Shown: positions 18,159-26,863 of the stretch, in pieces
How positions within the stretch are numbered: position 1 is the first letter of the stretch
Layout of the letters: every line of letters begins with the position of its first letter
From: Diaphorobacter sp. HDW4B
Lineage (GTDB): Bacteria; Pseudomonadota; Gammaproteobacteria; Burkholderiales; Burkholderiaceae_C
Direction of reading: 5' to 3'
Length of the DNA: 64,000 bases
NCBI RefSeq assembly: GCF_011305535.1
Contig: NZ_CP049905.1
Location: forward strand, 5,389,504 to 5,453,503
Made by a program: the position numbers and the translations under genes
Notes under the pieces: generated by a model
Seen by the model: only the letters and a program-made list of their open reading frames with translations
Told to the model about the DNA's origin: nothing
Databases searched by the model: none

Positions 18159-18521
18159 ATGACCAGAGTTATGCTGCGCGCCAAGCTCCATCGCGCGACA
18201 GTGACGGAAGCGGATCTGCACTATGAAGGCTCCTGTGGGATCGACGAGGATCTGATGGATGCCGCCGACATGCGCGAGTTCGAGAAGATCGAGCTCTACA
18301 ACGTCAACAACGGCGAGCGCTTTTCCACCTACATCATCAAGGCGGCACGCGGCTCAGGGGCCATTTCGCTCAATGGCGCGGCGGCGCGCAAAGCGCATGT
18401 CGGCGATCTGCTGATCATCTGCACTTATTCACCCGTGAGTGATTCGGACGTCGATTCCTGGAAACCCAAAGTTGTACTGCTTGGTGAAAAAAATCATATT
18501 CAGTCGATCAAGCCGATCTGA
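18159..18521 (+). CDS. panD: Aspartate 1-decarboxylase (pyruvoyl-dependent)
   Basis: A 120-residue PanD that would make beta-alanine for pantothenate and CoA. All key residues are in place: K9, the self-cleavage pair G24-S25 in YEGSCGID, R54, T57 and Y58 in ERFSTY, and N72 in SLNGAA. The start has AGG about eight bases upstream. The C-terminal tail (from residue 100) diverges from typical PanD. Its location is unusual: a single gene standing between a steroid-cluster oxidoreductase and the steroid regulator rather than beside panBC. It may be a dedicated copy that raises CoA supply for steroid catabolism, or the only copy displaced here; the window cannot tell. Confidence 0.9.
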   Translation: MTRVMLRAKLHRATVTEADLHYEGSCGIDEDLMDAADMREFEKIELYNVNNGERFSTYIIKAARGSGAISLNGAAARKAHVGDLLIICTYSPVSDSDVDSWKPKVVLLGEKNHIQSIKPI

Positions 18522-18541
18522 AGAAGATTTGAACAACAAGT

Positions 18542-18568
18542 AAAAAAGGCCCGGTGTTACCCGGGCCT
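18542..18568 (-). terminator. Terminator of the LuxR-type regulator gene
   Basis: Stem AGGCCCGG (18547-18554) pairs with 18561-18568 around a six-base loop. Read leftward it is followed by a run of six T, so it ends the minus-strand regulator transcript; it also closes the converging panD gene. Confidence 0.8.
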
Positions 18569-18624
18569 GAAAGAAACGAACAAAGGAAGCAACGAACTCG
18601 AATATCAAAATCAAATCTGCGCTC

Positions 18625-19875
18625 CTACTTGTTCCCCAGCCAGGCCACGCTGTTGAGGAAAATGCGCACCAGTTCGGTCTGGCGGCGCACGCCTGTCTTG
18701 GAGAAGATCGATCGCAGATGCGCACGCGCCGTGTTGCGGCGAATGTTGAGTGCTTCCGCTGCCTCTTCCAGAGACAGACCGTTGGCCAGTTGGATCGCAA
18801 GCGACGTCTCGGCCGGAGTGAGCTGAAACAGTTGCTGCGCCAGCTTGACCGGTGGATCGGCCTTGCCGCCGGTGTCGCGCACGAAGACCGCCACGCTCGG
18901 ACGCTGTTTGCCTTCAGTCCACTCGTCCGGCGAGATGCTCTGCACCACCACGCCCCAGTTGAGCTGTCCGGATTGGCGGCTGACCGACATCCCTTCGGTC
19001 ATGCTCAGGCGCGAGACCTGCGTGTGCATCAGCGCATCGCGGATCAGGCGTTGCAGCTTGCGGTTGTCGTTGGCGTAGTTGGCTTCGAGCATGCCGCCCG
19101 TCACCTTGAGGCCATCCTGCATGTCGAGAATGCTGGTCGCCGCCGGATTCGACTCGATCACCATGCCGTTCTGGTCGAGAATGACCACGCCCACCATCAA
19201 CTGCGCCATCGCGCGGCTGTACAGGGAGATCACCTGACGGTCCTGATGCACGGCCAAATGCAGATTCAGCGCACGCTTCAAGTGCGGCAGCACCATGCTG
19301 CAGAAGTCTTTTTCCTGCTTGTTGAAATTGTTCTCGGTCTCCGGGCGAATCACGCGCAGACCGTAGATGCAGCCATCCTTGGTGGCCACGTCGGCGGCCA
19401 TCACGTGATAGACGTTGTGATCCTTGCACCAGTCGTTGTAGTAAGCCGAGGCGCGCCATTCCGAATCGGACATGACGTCACTCACCGTCACCACGCGATC
19501 GGTCACCAACCCGCGAAACGGGCTCATGGCGATCTTGGGATTGTTGGTCGATATCTCGCGCTTTTCTCCCGCGGCAGACACGATCAGACCGACATCGTCC
19601 GCATTGCAGGGGCGCACGATCAGCGAGGCGTAGTTGCCACCCAGCAAGGCACGCAACTGATCGAGAAACGGCTTCCAGCCATCGGGGTCGGTCGCTGCCT
19701 CATAGAGCAGACTGGTCAGTCGGCTGAACTGCTCGGCAGTGACAAACTCGGATTGCACTGGTGTGGGGCGGGCGGGAACGACTTTGTCAAAAACGGGAAC
19801 GTCCTTGAGTACGCAGGCCATGCTTGGCGCTGTGTACGTCGCAAAACTCATTCTGGCGAAGGCGCTTTCCATCAT
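18625..19875 (-). CDS. tesR: LuxR-type transcriptional regulator, TesR/TeiR-like
   Basis: A 416-residue regulator with an N-terminal sensor region of about 330 residues and a C-terminal GerE/LuxR helix-turn-helix (LTPAETSLAIQLANGLSLEE and RRNTARAHLRSIFSKTGVRR). The middle holds a PAS-like stretch (VILDQNGMVIESNPAATSILD). This architecture and length match TesR (TeiR) of Comamonas testosteroni, the activator of steroid genes. It sits centrally among steroid operons, alone on its transcript with a terminator downstream. The ATG at 19875 is used, with AGAGAG six bases upstream; a TTG two codons earlier is unlikely. Regulatory role is inferred by family and position. Confidence 0.75.
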   Translation of the reverse strand: MMESAFARMSFATYTAPSMACVLKDVPVFDKVVPARPTPVQSEFVTAEQFSRLTSLLYEAATDPDGWKPFLDQLRALLGGNYASLIVRPCNADDVGLIVSAAGEKREISTNNPKIAMSPFRGLVTDRVVTVSDVMSDSEWRASAYYNDWCKDHNVYHVMAADVATKDGCIYGLRVIRPETENNFNKQEKDFCSMVLPHLKRALNLHLAVHQDRQVISLYSRAMAQLMVGVVILDQNGMVIESNPAATSILDMQDGLKVTGGMLEANYANDNRKLQRLIRDALMHTQVSRLSMTEGMSVSRQSGQLNWGVVVQSISPDEWTEGKQRPSVAVFVRDTGGKADPPVKLAQQLFQLTPAETSLAIQLANGLSLEEAAEALNIRRNTARAHLRSIFSKTGVRRQTELVRIFLNSVAWLGNK

Positions 19876-19914
19876 GGTCAACTCTCTTTGCTAGCTTTGG
19901 TTTGAACATGGCGA

Positions 19915-21117
19915 TCACTGAATCTCGAACAGGCCGGCGGCACCCATGCCACCGCCGATGCACATGCTCACCACCGCGTAGCGTGCGCCACGGCGACGGC
20001 CTTCCAGCAGCGCATGGCCCACCAGACGCGCGCCCGACATGCCGAATGGGTGACCGATGGAGATCGCTCCTCCGTTGACGTTCAGACGCTCATCCGGAAT
20101 GCCCAGCTGATCGCGACAATACAGCACCTGGCAAGCGAACGCCTCATTGATTTCCCAGAGGTCGATGTCTTTGACACCGAGGCCGTGTTGCTTGAGCAGT
20201 TTGGGGATCGCGTAGACCGGGCCAATGCCCATCTCGTCCGCGCGGCAGCCCGCAACCGCCACTCCGCGGAAGATGCCCAGCGGCGACAGGCCACGCTCGC
20301 GCGCCTCATCCGCGCTCATCAACACGCTGGCGCTCGCGCCATCCGACAGTTGCGACGCATTGCCTGCCGTGATGAACTGGCCTTCCGGCACCCACTGGCC
20401 GTTCTTCCAGACGGGCCTCAGCTTGGCCAGACTCTCCAGCGTCGTGTCAGCGCGATTGCCTTCGTCTCGGGTCAGCGTGACTTCTTCCGAACCCGTGGCA
20501 TTGCCTTCCTTGTCGAACAATTGCTTGACCGATTTCAGCGGAACGATTTCATCGTCGAACAATCCCTTGGCCTGAGCCGCCGCCACGCGCTGCTGGCTGC
20601 GCAACGCGTATTCATCCTGCGCCTCGCGGCTGATGCCGTAGCGCTGGCTCACCAGCTCGGCCGTTTCGATCATCTGGATATAGGCTGTGGGCTCGGCTGC
20701 AAGCACCGCCTTGGATTGCGCGCGGTACGCGTTCTTGTGCTTGTTCTGCACCAGCGAGATGGACTCGAGTCCACCGGCCACGGCCACGTCGTACTCGCCC
20801 ACCATGATGCTCTTGGCCGCAGTTGCAATGCTCATCAGGCCCGACGCGCACATGCGGTCGATCACCATGCCGCCCACGGAATCAGGCAGACCGGCGGTGT
20901 AGCCGCACAGACGCCCCAGGTTGTAGCCCTGCGTGCCCTGCTGGGCCGCAATGCCCAGGATCACATCGCCAACGTCGTCGCCCTGAACCTTCACTTTGTC
21001 CAGCGCCGCGCGAATCACATGGCCGCCCAGCACCGGGGCTTCCGTGTCGTTGAATGCCCCGCGAAACGCCTTGCCGATCGGGGTGCGCGCTGTCGAAACG
21101 ATGACTGCGTCCTTCAT
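19915..21117 (-). CDS. Acetyl-CoA acetyltransferase family thiolase
   Basis: A 400-residue thiolase with the nucleophile C90 in DRMCASG, the histidine box [15 protein letters not shown] and the second cysteine in [10 protein letters not shown], in normal order. The NEAF motif is present (EINEAFACQ). It has the loop composition of biosynthetic/degradative type II thiolases rather than of FadA6 at 29416. The start at 21117 ([15 protein letters not shown]) is clear; an extension to 21189 has no family support. It follows MaoC and ipdF genes on the same strand with a 152-bp gap holding a palindrome. In the cluster it probably cleaves a ring-derived or side-chain beta-ketoacyl-CoA. Confidence 0.88.
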   Translation of the reverse strand: MKDAVIVSTARTPIGKAFRGAFNDTEAPVLGGHVIRAALDKVKVQGDDVGDVILGIAAQQGTQGYNLGRLCGYTAGLPDSVGGMVIDRMCASGLMSIATAAKSIMVGEYDVAVAGGLESISLVQNKHKNAYRAQSKAVLAAEPTAYIQMIETAELVSQRYGISREAQDEYALRSQQRVAAAQAKGLFDDEIVPLKSVKQLFDKEGNATGSEEVTLTRDEGNRADTTLESLAKLRPVWKNGQWVPEGQFITAGNASQLSDGASASVLMSADEARERGLSPLGIFRGVAVAGCRADEMGIGPVYAIPKLLKQHGLGVKDIDLWEINEAFACQVLYCRDQLGIPDERLNVNGGAISIGHPFGMSGARLVGHALLEGRRRGARYAVVSMCIGGGMGAAGLFEIQ

Positions 21118-21246
21118 ATCTACTGTCTCCTGACTTCTCGTCTTGTTATCTGCAAGATGGGCTGACGACACCATGCGCCCGCTGCCCATCGACCTTTCCT
21201 TGGTTTTGCCGCTCTGCGTCGGCTCACCACTTGCCTTCCAAAATTC

Positions 21247-21261
21247 TTAACGAAACGTTAA
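21247..21261. promoter_or_regulatory. Perfect palindrome TTAACG-aaa-CGTTAA
   Basis: A 15-bp inverted repeat with 6-bp arms lies in the gap between the MaoC gene (ends 21270) and the thiolase start (21117). Such symmetry suggests an operator for a TetR- or MarR-type repressor controlling the thiolase gene. Confidence 0.4.
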
Positions 21262-21269
21262 TTGTTTCC

Positions 21270-21770
21270 TCAAAAATGGAGCCGACTTATCGTTTCCACG
21301 ACAGTTCCGGGTTTGTCCTGATGCTCCACTTCCACGGTGATGCGGATATGCGCCTGCAAGCCGTCTTCGCCCAGCGGCGTAGCGGCAATCACCTCGCCCA
21401 CACCGCGCACACGCGAGTTCACGCGCACCGGCGCGGGAAAGCGCACCTTGTCGCAGCCGTAGTTCACGCCCATCTTCAAACCGTCGAAACGGGCGAGCTG
21501 CGGCAAGAACAGGTTGGCCAGCGACATCGTCAGATAACCGTGCGCCACGCAGGCACCGAACGGGCCGTTCTTCGCGCGCTCGGGATCGACGTGAATCCAC
21601 TGGTGATCGCCGGTCGCATCGGCAAACAGGTCGATGCGTTCCTGCGTGATCGTCATCCACTCGGTCGCGCCAAGCGACGTGCCGACCGCATCCAGAATCG
21701 ATTGCACCGAGTTGAACGACACACCGCTCTGCGCTTCGCTTTGGGTGAGAGTGCTTGCTTCGCTGTTCAT
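21270..21770 (-). CDS. MaoC-like (R)-enoyl-CoA hydratase
   Basis: A 166-residue single hot-dog domain protein. The R-hydratase signature is seen as FADATGDHQWIHVD, with D55 and H60 as catalytic pair, followed by GPFGACVAHGYLTMSL. This is the NodN/MaoC type that hydrates trans-2-enoyl-CoA. It is separated by four bases from the ipdF stop upstream and precedes the thiolase, suggesting hydratase-dehydrogenase-thiolase cooperation on one intermediate. An N-terminal 25-residue Ser/Gln-rich leader is outside the fold. Confidence 0.87.
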   Translation of the reverse strand: MNSEASTLTQSEAQSGVSFNSVQSILDAVGTSLGATEWMTITQERIDLFADATGDHQWIHVDPERAKNGPFGACVAHGYLTMSLANLFLPQLARFDGLKMGVNYGCDKVRFPAPVRVNSRVRGVGEVIAATPLGEDGLQAHIRITVEVEHQDKPGTVVETISRLHF

Positions 21771-21774
21771 GGCA

Positions 21775-22572
21775 TCAAGCCCTTTGCGAACTGACGGAAA
21801 CCACCTCGCCCGTCATGTAGGAGGAGTAGTCGCTCGCGAGGAACACCATCACATTCGCCACTTCCCAAGGCTCGGCGCCACGGCCGAAGGCTTCCTTTTC
21901 CGACAGCTTGGCCAGTAGTTCTTCGGATGCCGATTTCTTGAGAAACGCGTGGATCGCAATCGATGGAGCCACCGCGTTGATGCGCACGCCGTGCTCTGCC
22001 GCTTCAAGCGCCGAGCAGCGCGTGAAAGCCATCACGCCCGCCTTCGCCGCTGCGTAATGCGCCTGCTCGGTCTGCGCGCGCCAGCCCAGCACCGACGCGT
22101 TGTTCACGATCACACCCTTGCCGCGCGGCTGCATCACTTTGAGGGCAGCGCGCGTCATGCGGAAGGTGCCGGTCAGCGTGATGTCGATGACCTTGTGCCA
22201 CTCGTCGTCGCTCATGTCGACCACCTTGCAGCTCGTGCCCAGACCGGCGTTGTTGATCAGCACATCGATGCCGCCCATGGTCTGGTCAGCCTCGTGGACC
22301 AAGGCTTGCACCTGGTCTTCCTTGCTCACATCGCAGAGCTTGCCGAAGACGTTGGTCAGCCCGGTTTCCGCTTTGATCTGCGCGACCGCCTCGGCCAGAC
22401 GACGTTCGTGCACGTCAGAAACAAACACGGCCTTGCAGCCCTCTTCCGCGCAACGGCGCGCCGCCGCAAAACCGATGCCGGCACCGGCAGCCGCCGTGAT
22501 CAGCGCGGTCTTGTTCTTGAGCAGTCCGTGAGGAGCGACGTATTCGGGTGCGGAGACAGATACAGAAGTCAT
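21775..22572 (-). CDS. ipdF: IpdF-type SDR, 5-hydroxy-HIP-CoA dehydrogenase
   Basis: A 265-residue SDR that matches the IpdF family closely as I recall it from Mycobacterium: the cofactor loop TAAAGAGIG (26-34), INNAGLG, and the distinctive active-site run NNASVLGWRA with S160, then Y173 and K177 in YAAAKAG, and INAVAPSIAIHAFL. The C-terminus FLASDYSSYMTGEVVSVS is also typical. IpdF oxidises the 5-hydroxyl of the hydrindane propionyl-CoA during ring C/D breakdown. The start at 22572 (MTSVSVSAPEY) replaces an unlikely longer frame. It is first in an operon with maoC and thiolase, with a 250-bp upstream gap that should hold the promoter. Confidence 0.88.
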   Translation of the reverse strand: MTSVSVSAPEYVAPHGLLKNKTALITAAAGAGIGFAAARRCAEEGCKAVFVSDVHERRLAEAVAQIKAETGLTNVFGKLCDVSKEDQVQALVHEADQTMGGIDVLINNAGLGTSCKVVDMSDDEWHKVIDITLTGTFRMTRAALKVMQPRGKGVIVNNASVLGWRAQTEQAHYAAAKAGVMAFTRCSALEAAEHGVRINAVAPSIAIHAFLKKSASEELLAKLSEKEAFGRGAEPWEVANVMVFLASDYSSYMTGEVVSVSSQRA

Positions 22573-22822
22573 GAAGCGGGAAAGAAATGGAATCTGATGA
22601 TTGTTTGCAGTGCCCCAATCATCGTCATCCCGCTGCGGCGCAACATCGTCTACCTGGACGATAGGCCAATCCCTAATTCGCCATGGATTCGCCTCGATTT
22701 CAGCCCGATTTGCACCGTTATGGCGCAGCAAACGACAATTCTCCGCGCCACTCGCTGGTTTTCCCTTAAGCAAAAACCCAAATCAACCACCCACATGCAC
22801 TACCGCCGTTGAACGCCCCATC

Positions 22823-23779
22823 TCAGCGGCTTCCGAGCGGGCGAACAAACTGCTGCTCGGTCACGCGCGAACCCCAGTTGCAGCCCTCTTGCTCCCACAC
22901 CAGCTCAAATCCAAACGACTCGTACAACTTGCGCGCGGCGTCCAGTCCCTTGAAAGTCCAGAGATGGGTCTCGGCAAAACCGCGAATGTCGCAGAAGGTC
23001 ATGGCGTCGGCCATCAGTTGTCTGCCCACGCCCGAGCCTCGGCATCCGTCGTCCAAAATGAACCAGCGCAGATGGGCCTTGTTGTCACCCAGATCCTGTC
23101 CGTCAATGGCCAGCGAGCCCACGATCCGTCCGCTCAGATTTGCCGTCCATACCCGGTTGCAAGGCTCACCCAGACGCCCTGCAAACTCCGCCATGCCAGC
23201 AGCAACCTTGCTCTCGAAAAACTGCCCAAAGCCCGAATGGGCCGCGTAGAACAACGCATGCATCTCGGCGACACGGCCCACCAGTCCGGGTTGATAACCC
23301 GTCCTGACTAGCACTTCGCTTGCCGGTGCATCTGCACGGCCAAGACGATGCGCCTTCAGGCCACCGGCATACGCCGCCAACCCTTGCGCCACTGCCTGCT
23401 GCTGCGAGGGGTTCAAATGCTTCAGAGCATCCTGCACCTGCGTCTGCGCAAAGGCGTGGATCTTCTCGACCGTGCGATGCCCCTTCCGGGTCAGGCTGAG
23501 CTGCTTGGCGCGCGCATCACCAGCGGCGGACTCTTCCGCCAACTCCCCGGACGCCACCAGCTTGGCGACCATGCGGCTGACGCTCGACTTGTCCAAACCC
23601 AGAAAGCCCACCAACTGAGCGGAAGTCAGCGCCCCCTGCGCGCCCACCTCCATCAAGGTATGCACTGCAGAAGCAGAGTGGCTGGTGGACGCCAACGTCG
23701 AATCCATGAACCCCAGCTCACGCACCATTTCGCGCGATGCGGCGCGAATCCGGTTTGCGAGCGCTTGCTTGTCAGTCAT
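22823..23779 (-). CDS. MarR-type regulator fused to a GNAT acetyltransferase
   Basis: A 318-residue two-domain protein. Residues of about 30-140 are a MarR winged helix (ALTSAQLVGFLGLDKSSVSR recognition region, wing SAAGDARAKQLSLTRKG). Residues 160-315 are a GNAT domain with the acetyl-CoA loop GCRGSGVGRQLM and a C-terminal LYESFGFELVWEQEG. Such MarR-GNAT fusions are common in proteobacteria, usually of unknown target. The start at 23779 has GGAGG six bases upstream. The ATG is preceded by a TTGCATTATGCAA palindrome at 23813, a good autoregulatory operator. The gene stands upstream of ipdF in the same direction, so it may regulate ring C/D genes. Confidence 0.85.
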   Translation of the reverse strand: MTDKQALANRIRAASREMVRELGFMDSTLASTSHSASAVHTLMEVGAQGALTSAQLVGFLGLDKSSVSRMVAKLVASGELAEESAAGDARAKQLSLTRKGHRTVEKIHAFAQTQVQDALKHLNPSQQQAVAQGLAAYAGGLKAHRLGRADAPASEVLVRTGYQPGLVGRVAEMHALFYAAHSGFGQFFESKVAAGMAEFAGRLGEPCNRVWTANLSGRIVGSLAIDGQDLGDNKAHLRWFILDDGCRGSGVGRQLMADAMTFCDIRGFAETHLWTFKGLDAARKLYESFGFELVWEQEGCNWGSRVTEQQFVRPLGSR

Positions 23780-23812
23780 TCCATACCTCCATATCTCCGG
23801 CTTCTTTATTGG

Positions 23813-23825
23813 TTGCATTATGCAA
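23813..23825. promoter_or_regulatory. Palindromic operator candidate upstream of the MarR-GNAT gene
   Basis: TTGCAT-T-ATGCAA is a perfect 13-bp palindrome 34 bp upstream of the start codon. A weaker TTGTTTCATACAA copy follows at 23834. Paired dyads of this length are typical MarR sites. Confidence 0.5.
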
Positions 23826-24189
23826 TCATTTAATTGTTTCATACAACCATTCAGCAAATATCTGCCACCCTCTCAAATTACCCACTCTCAGGGATATACG
23901 GATGCGAACCCAGCCCGTACGCTCATGTGGATCGAAGGAGTGTCTTCGAGAGGCATGGATCATGAGACCCATGTATCCTTGAAGAGTCGCCGCATAGTTC
24001 AAAAGCATGTGCAGTCCGTCGCCACATCACTCCACGCGGATGACGCCCGATGGCGAGGGGCGAACGCTGATCGTTCAACTGCGCACACCATGTGCGTGTC
24101 GAATCGAACCTGGCCCAAACGGAACCGTGCTGAAGGTTGCGCTGACGGTAGCTGGGCCCAACTCATGACGTGATCGCTGTGCCAAACAC
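23826..24189. other. 364-bp region without a recognisable gene
   Basis: Between the MarR-GNAT promoter and the acyl-CoA dehydrogenase terminator. Short open frames exist on the plus strand but show no family-like pattern or ribosome-binding site. Nothing further is seen. Confidence 0.35.
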
Positions 24190-24224
24190 AACGCCCGCCA
24201 GGCTTGTGCGCCTGCGGGCGTTTT
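24190..24224 (-). terminator. Terminator of the leftward acyl-CoA dehydrogenase operon
   Basis: A 13-bp stem (24190-24203 with 24210-24222, one bulged base) lies 44 bp past the stop at 24268. T runs are short on both strands, so it may act in either direction. Confidence 0.65.
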
Positions 24225-24267
24225 GTGGACTTGCAGTCAGCAAGAATGCGCTCTGGAACCGACTCGT

Positions 24268-25455
24268 TTACCTCGGCATTCCCAGCGCCCGCTCGGCCAT
24301 CAGATTCATCTGGATCTCGTTGGTGCCCGCGTAGATCGTGTCGGCGCGGCTGACCAGCCAGAGCTGCTGCAGCGGCCGCAGTTCAGGATCGGAAAGCGCC
24401 AACTCGCCCTGCTCTCCCAGCACTTCCATCGCCAGTTCGCCCAGATCGCGGTGCCAGTTGGACCACGCGTATTTGGAGACCGATGCCACGCGCTGTGATG
24501 TGCCTTCGCCCGATGAACGCAAGGCGTGGCTGCGCAGGGTTTGCAGACCGAGCGCTGCCTTGGCCAATCGTTGACGCAGCAGTGGATCGCGCGCCGCGCC
24601 GTTCTTGCGGGCGAGTTCGAGGATCAGGTTCAGTTCATAACGGAAATGCGCCTGTTGGCCGAGCGTGGACGCACCGCGCTCGCAGCCCAGCAGGTACATC
24701 GCCACCTTCCAGCCATCGCCGACCGGGCCGAGATGCAGACTGCCTTCGGTGCGTGCGCCGTCGAAGAAGACTTCATTGAATTCCGACGTACCGGTGATCT
24801 GGCGAATCGGGCGCACTTCGACCCCGGGCTGGTGCAGCGGCACAAGCAGCAGCACCATGCCACCGTGGCGAGCGCCGTTGCCGGGTGCGGCTTGCACGAC
24901 CGTTTCGTCGCAGCGCGCGAGCACAAAAATCCAGCCGGATTCATGCGCCCACGAAGTCCACACCTTCTGGCCGTCGATCACCCATTCGCCGGTGGCGGGA
25001 TCGATGCGTGCCCTGGTGCGAATGCCTGCAAGGTCGGAGCCTGCTCCGGGTTCAGAATAGCCCTGCGCCCAATAATCCTTGCCCGCGAGAATGCCCGGCA
25101 GAAAGCGCGCCTTTTGCTCCGGCGTACCGTAGTGCATCAGCGTGGGCGCAAGCAGCGTTTCGCCGATATGGCCGATGCGACCGGGGCCGCCGCAACTCAC
25201 ATACTCTTCGTGAAAGATCACCTGCTGCGCGAGGGTCGCCGCACGGCCACCGTGTTCTGCCGACCAGCCGATGCCGGTCCAGCCACCCTTGGCGAGTTCC
25301 TGCTCCCACTCCTTGGCGAGTTGCGCGTCATAACCTTCGGCGCCCAGTCCGCTGGCGTGCTTGAGCGATGCGAATCTGCCCGTGAGATGGCTGTTCATCC
25401 ATTCGCGCACTTCCGCGCGAAAGGCTTCGTTGATTTCGATTTCTTGCACGTTCAT
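24268..25455 (-). CDS. Acyl-CoA dehydrogenase, subunit of a heteromeric steroid enzyme
   Basis: A 395-residue acyl-CoA dehydrogenase. FAD-binding motifs are visible (YSEPGAGSDLAGI, VWTSWAHESGWIFVLAR, and C-terminal TIYAGTNEIQMNL). At the position of the usual catalytic Glu of medium-chain enzymes (IYEGT) an Ala stands (IYAGT), as in FadE proteins of steroid pathways that use another glutamate or depend on a partner subunit. It overlaps the upstream gene at 25452 by four bases (ATGA), so the two are coupled and probably form an alpha2beta2 enzyme like the ScdC1C2 or FadE-type pairs. The start at 25455 (MNVQEIEINEAF) is set by this overlap. The exact substrate is not readable from sequence. Confidence 0.86.
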   Translation of the reverse strand: MNVQEIEINEAFRAEVREWMNSHLTGRFASLKHASGLGAEGYDAQLAKEWEQELAKGGWTGIGWSAEHGGRAATLAQQVIFHEEYVSCGGPGRIGHIGETLLAPTLMHYGTPEQKARFLPGILAGKDYWAQGYSEPGAGSDLAGIRTRARIDPATGEWVIDGQKVWTSWAHESGWIFVLARCDETVVQAAPGNGARHGGMVLLLVPLHQPGVEVRPIRQITGTSEFNEVFFDGARTEGSLHLGPVGDGWKVAMYLLGCERGASTLGQQAHFRYELNLILELARKNGAARDPLLRQRLAKAALGLQTLRSHALRSSGEGTSQRVASVSKYAWSNWHRDLGELAMEVLGEQGELALSDPELRPLQQLWLVSRADTIYAGTNEIQMNLMAERALGMPR

Positions 25456-26612
25456 GCGGCCTCCAGCGCTGCGGTTTCTGCTTGTGGTTCCGGTTGATCG
25501 AGCAGACGCACCGCCACGGCTTCGCGCCATTGCTCGACCGTGCCCATGCGCTGGCTCAGCGTCTGCGCGCGGCGGAAGTACAGATGCGGATCGAACTCCC
25601 AGGTGAAGCCCACTCCGCCGTGCAGTTGAATGCACTCGCGCGTGGCGAACAAGGCTGCGTCGGTCGCCTCGCTGCGCGCCTGCGCGGCCAGCATGAAAAA
25701 TTCATCGCCCACCGCGCCAGCATCCGCCGCCACGGCAGCGCTGTAGACCGCCGAGCGAGACATTTCGACTCCGACCAGCATTTGCGCAGCCTTGTGCTTG
25801 AGCCCCTGGAATGACGCCACCGCTTTGCCGAACTGCACACGCTCCTTGGTGTAGTTGACCGCCATATCAAGCGCGCAATCCGCCACGCCCACCTGCTCCG
25901 CCGCGAGTGCAATCGCCGCAAAACTGCGCAACTCAGCCCACAGCGAATGCAGCGCATCGCCATTCACCAACACTGCACTGCCCGCCAACTTCACTTGCGC
26001 CGCCGACACATTGGCGCTGGTGCGCGTGCCATCCACCGTCGCCAAAGCCTGCACCGACACGCCTTCCGAATCGGCAGGCACCTCCAGCAACGCGAGCGAG
26101 CCGCACGGCAAGGTGGCAGGAAGAATGAACACATCCGCCGCCGCGCCAGAACCGACCTGCGGCCATTGACCATCAAGCACCAGAGAACCACCATCGACTA
26201 CCACGCGTGCACTCGCAGACAGCGCACCGCGCACCGTCATGCCGATCACGCACACCTTGCTCGATTGCGCCAGCCGCTCGACCACAGCCAGTCCGCTTTC
26301 GCTCTCGCTCAGATGACGCCACAGCGGCGTCGGCACCACCACCGCATCGAAGAACGGCACACAAGCCAGATGCGCGCCCATCTGCTCGGACAGCAGCACC
26401 AGCTCCATGAGCCCAAGCCCCATGCCGCCAGCCACTTCCGGCAACGCCACCGTGCTCCACCCCATCTCGCACACCTGCTGCCACAGCACACGGTCAAAAC
26501 CGCCCCGCTCCTCAGCCACCTCGCGCACCTGCGCGCTGGTGCTGTTCTCCGCCAGGAAGACAGCAGCAGACTCCGCAATCATGCGTTGCTCGTCATTCAA
26601 AACCAGATCCAT
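25452..26612 (-). CDS. Acyl-CoA dehydrogenase, partner subunit
   Basis: A 386-residue acyl-CoA dehydrogenase family protein with the short N-terminal helix domain (DLVLNDEQRMIAESAAVFLAEN), a weak central FAD region, and the C-terminal signature CIQLHGGVGFTWEFDPHLYFRR. It lacks the YAGTNEIQ tail of its partner, which is typical for the second member of heteromeric steroid acyl-CoA dehydrogenases. It overlaps the partner gene by four bases. In Comamonas ScdC1/ScdC2 form such a pair acting on the hydrindane CoA ester; this pair or the one at 30567/31767 may be equivalent. It is about 250 bp downstream of the SDR at 26864, so it may have its own promoter. Confidence 0.84.
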   Translation of the reverse strand: MDLVLNDEQRMIAESAAVFLAENSTSAQVREVAEERGGFDRVLWQQVCEMGWSTVALPEVAGGMGLGLMELVLLSEQMGAHLACVPFFDAVVVPTPLWRHLSESESGLAVVERLAQSSKVCVIGMTVRGALSASARVVVDGGSLVLDGQWPQVGSGAAADVFILPATLPCGSLALLEVPADSEGVSVQALATVDGTRTSANVSAAQVKLAGSAVLVNGDALHSLWAELRSFAAIALAAEQVGVADCALDMAVNYTKERVQFGKAVASFQGLKHKAAQMLVGVEMSRSAVYSAAVAADAGAVGDEFFMLAAQARSEATDAALFATRECIQLHGGVGFTWEFDPHLYFRRAQTLSQRMGTVEQWREAVAVRLLDQPEPQAETAALEAA

Positions 26613-26863
26613 GATGCGTACTCAATCAAAATGGAAAAAACGAAAGAAACCCAAAGGTATTGCGAAGCAAGCAGTCCTAGCAGCGATCACCACGCTTCGA
26701 TCCACCACCCCAACGCCAAGACAGCCCTTCAGGCGCGACGCAAAGCCGCAGACAGTATGTTCATACGGCAAGGCTTTGCAACAAAGCATGAAGGGCTGTA
26801 TTGGCGTCTCAAAACGACTCACCAATCGAAGCCAAACAGGCTTCGTCACCCAGTCAAAAAAAA

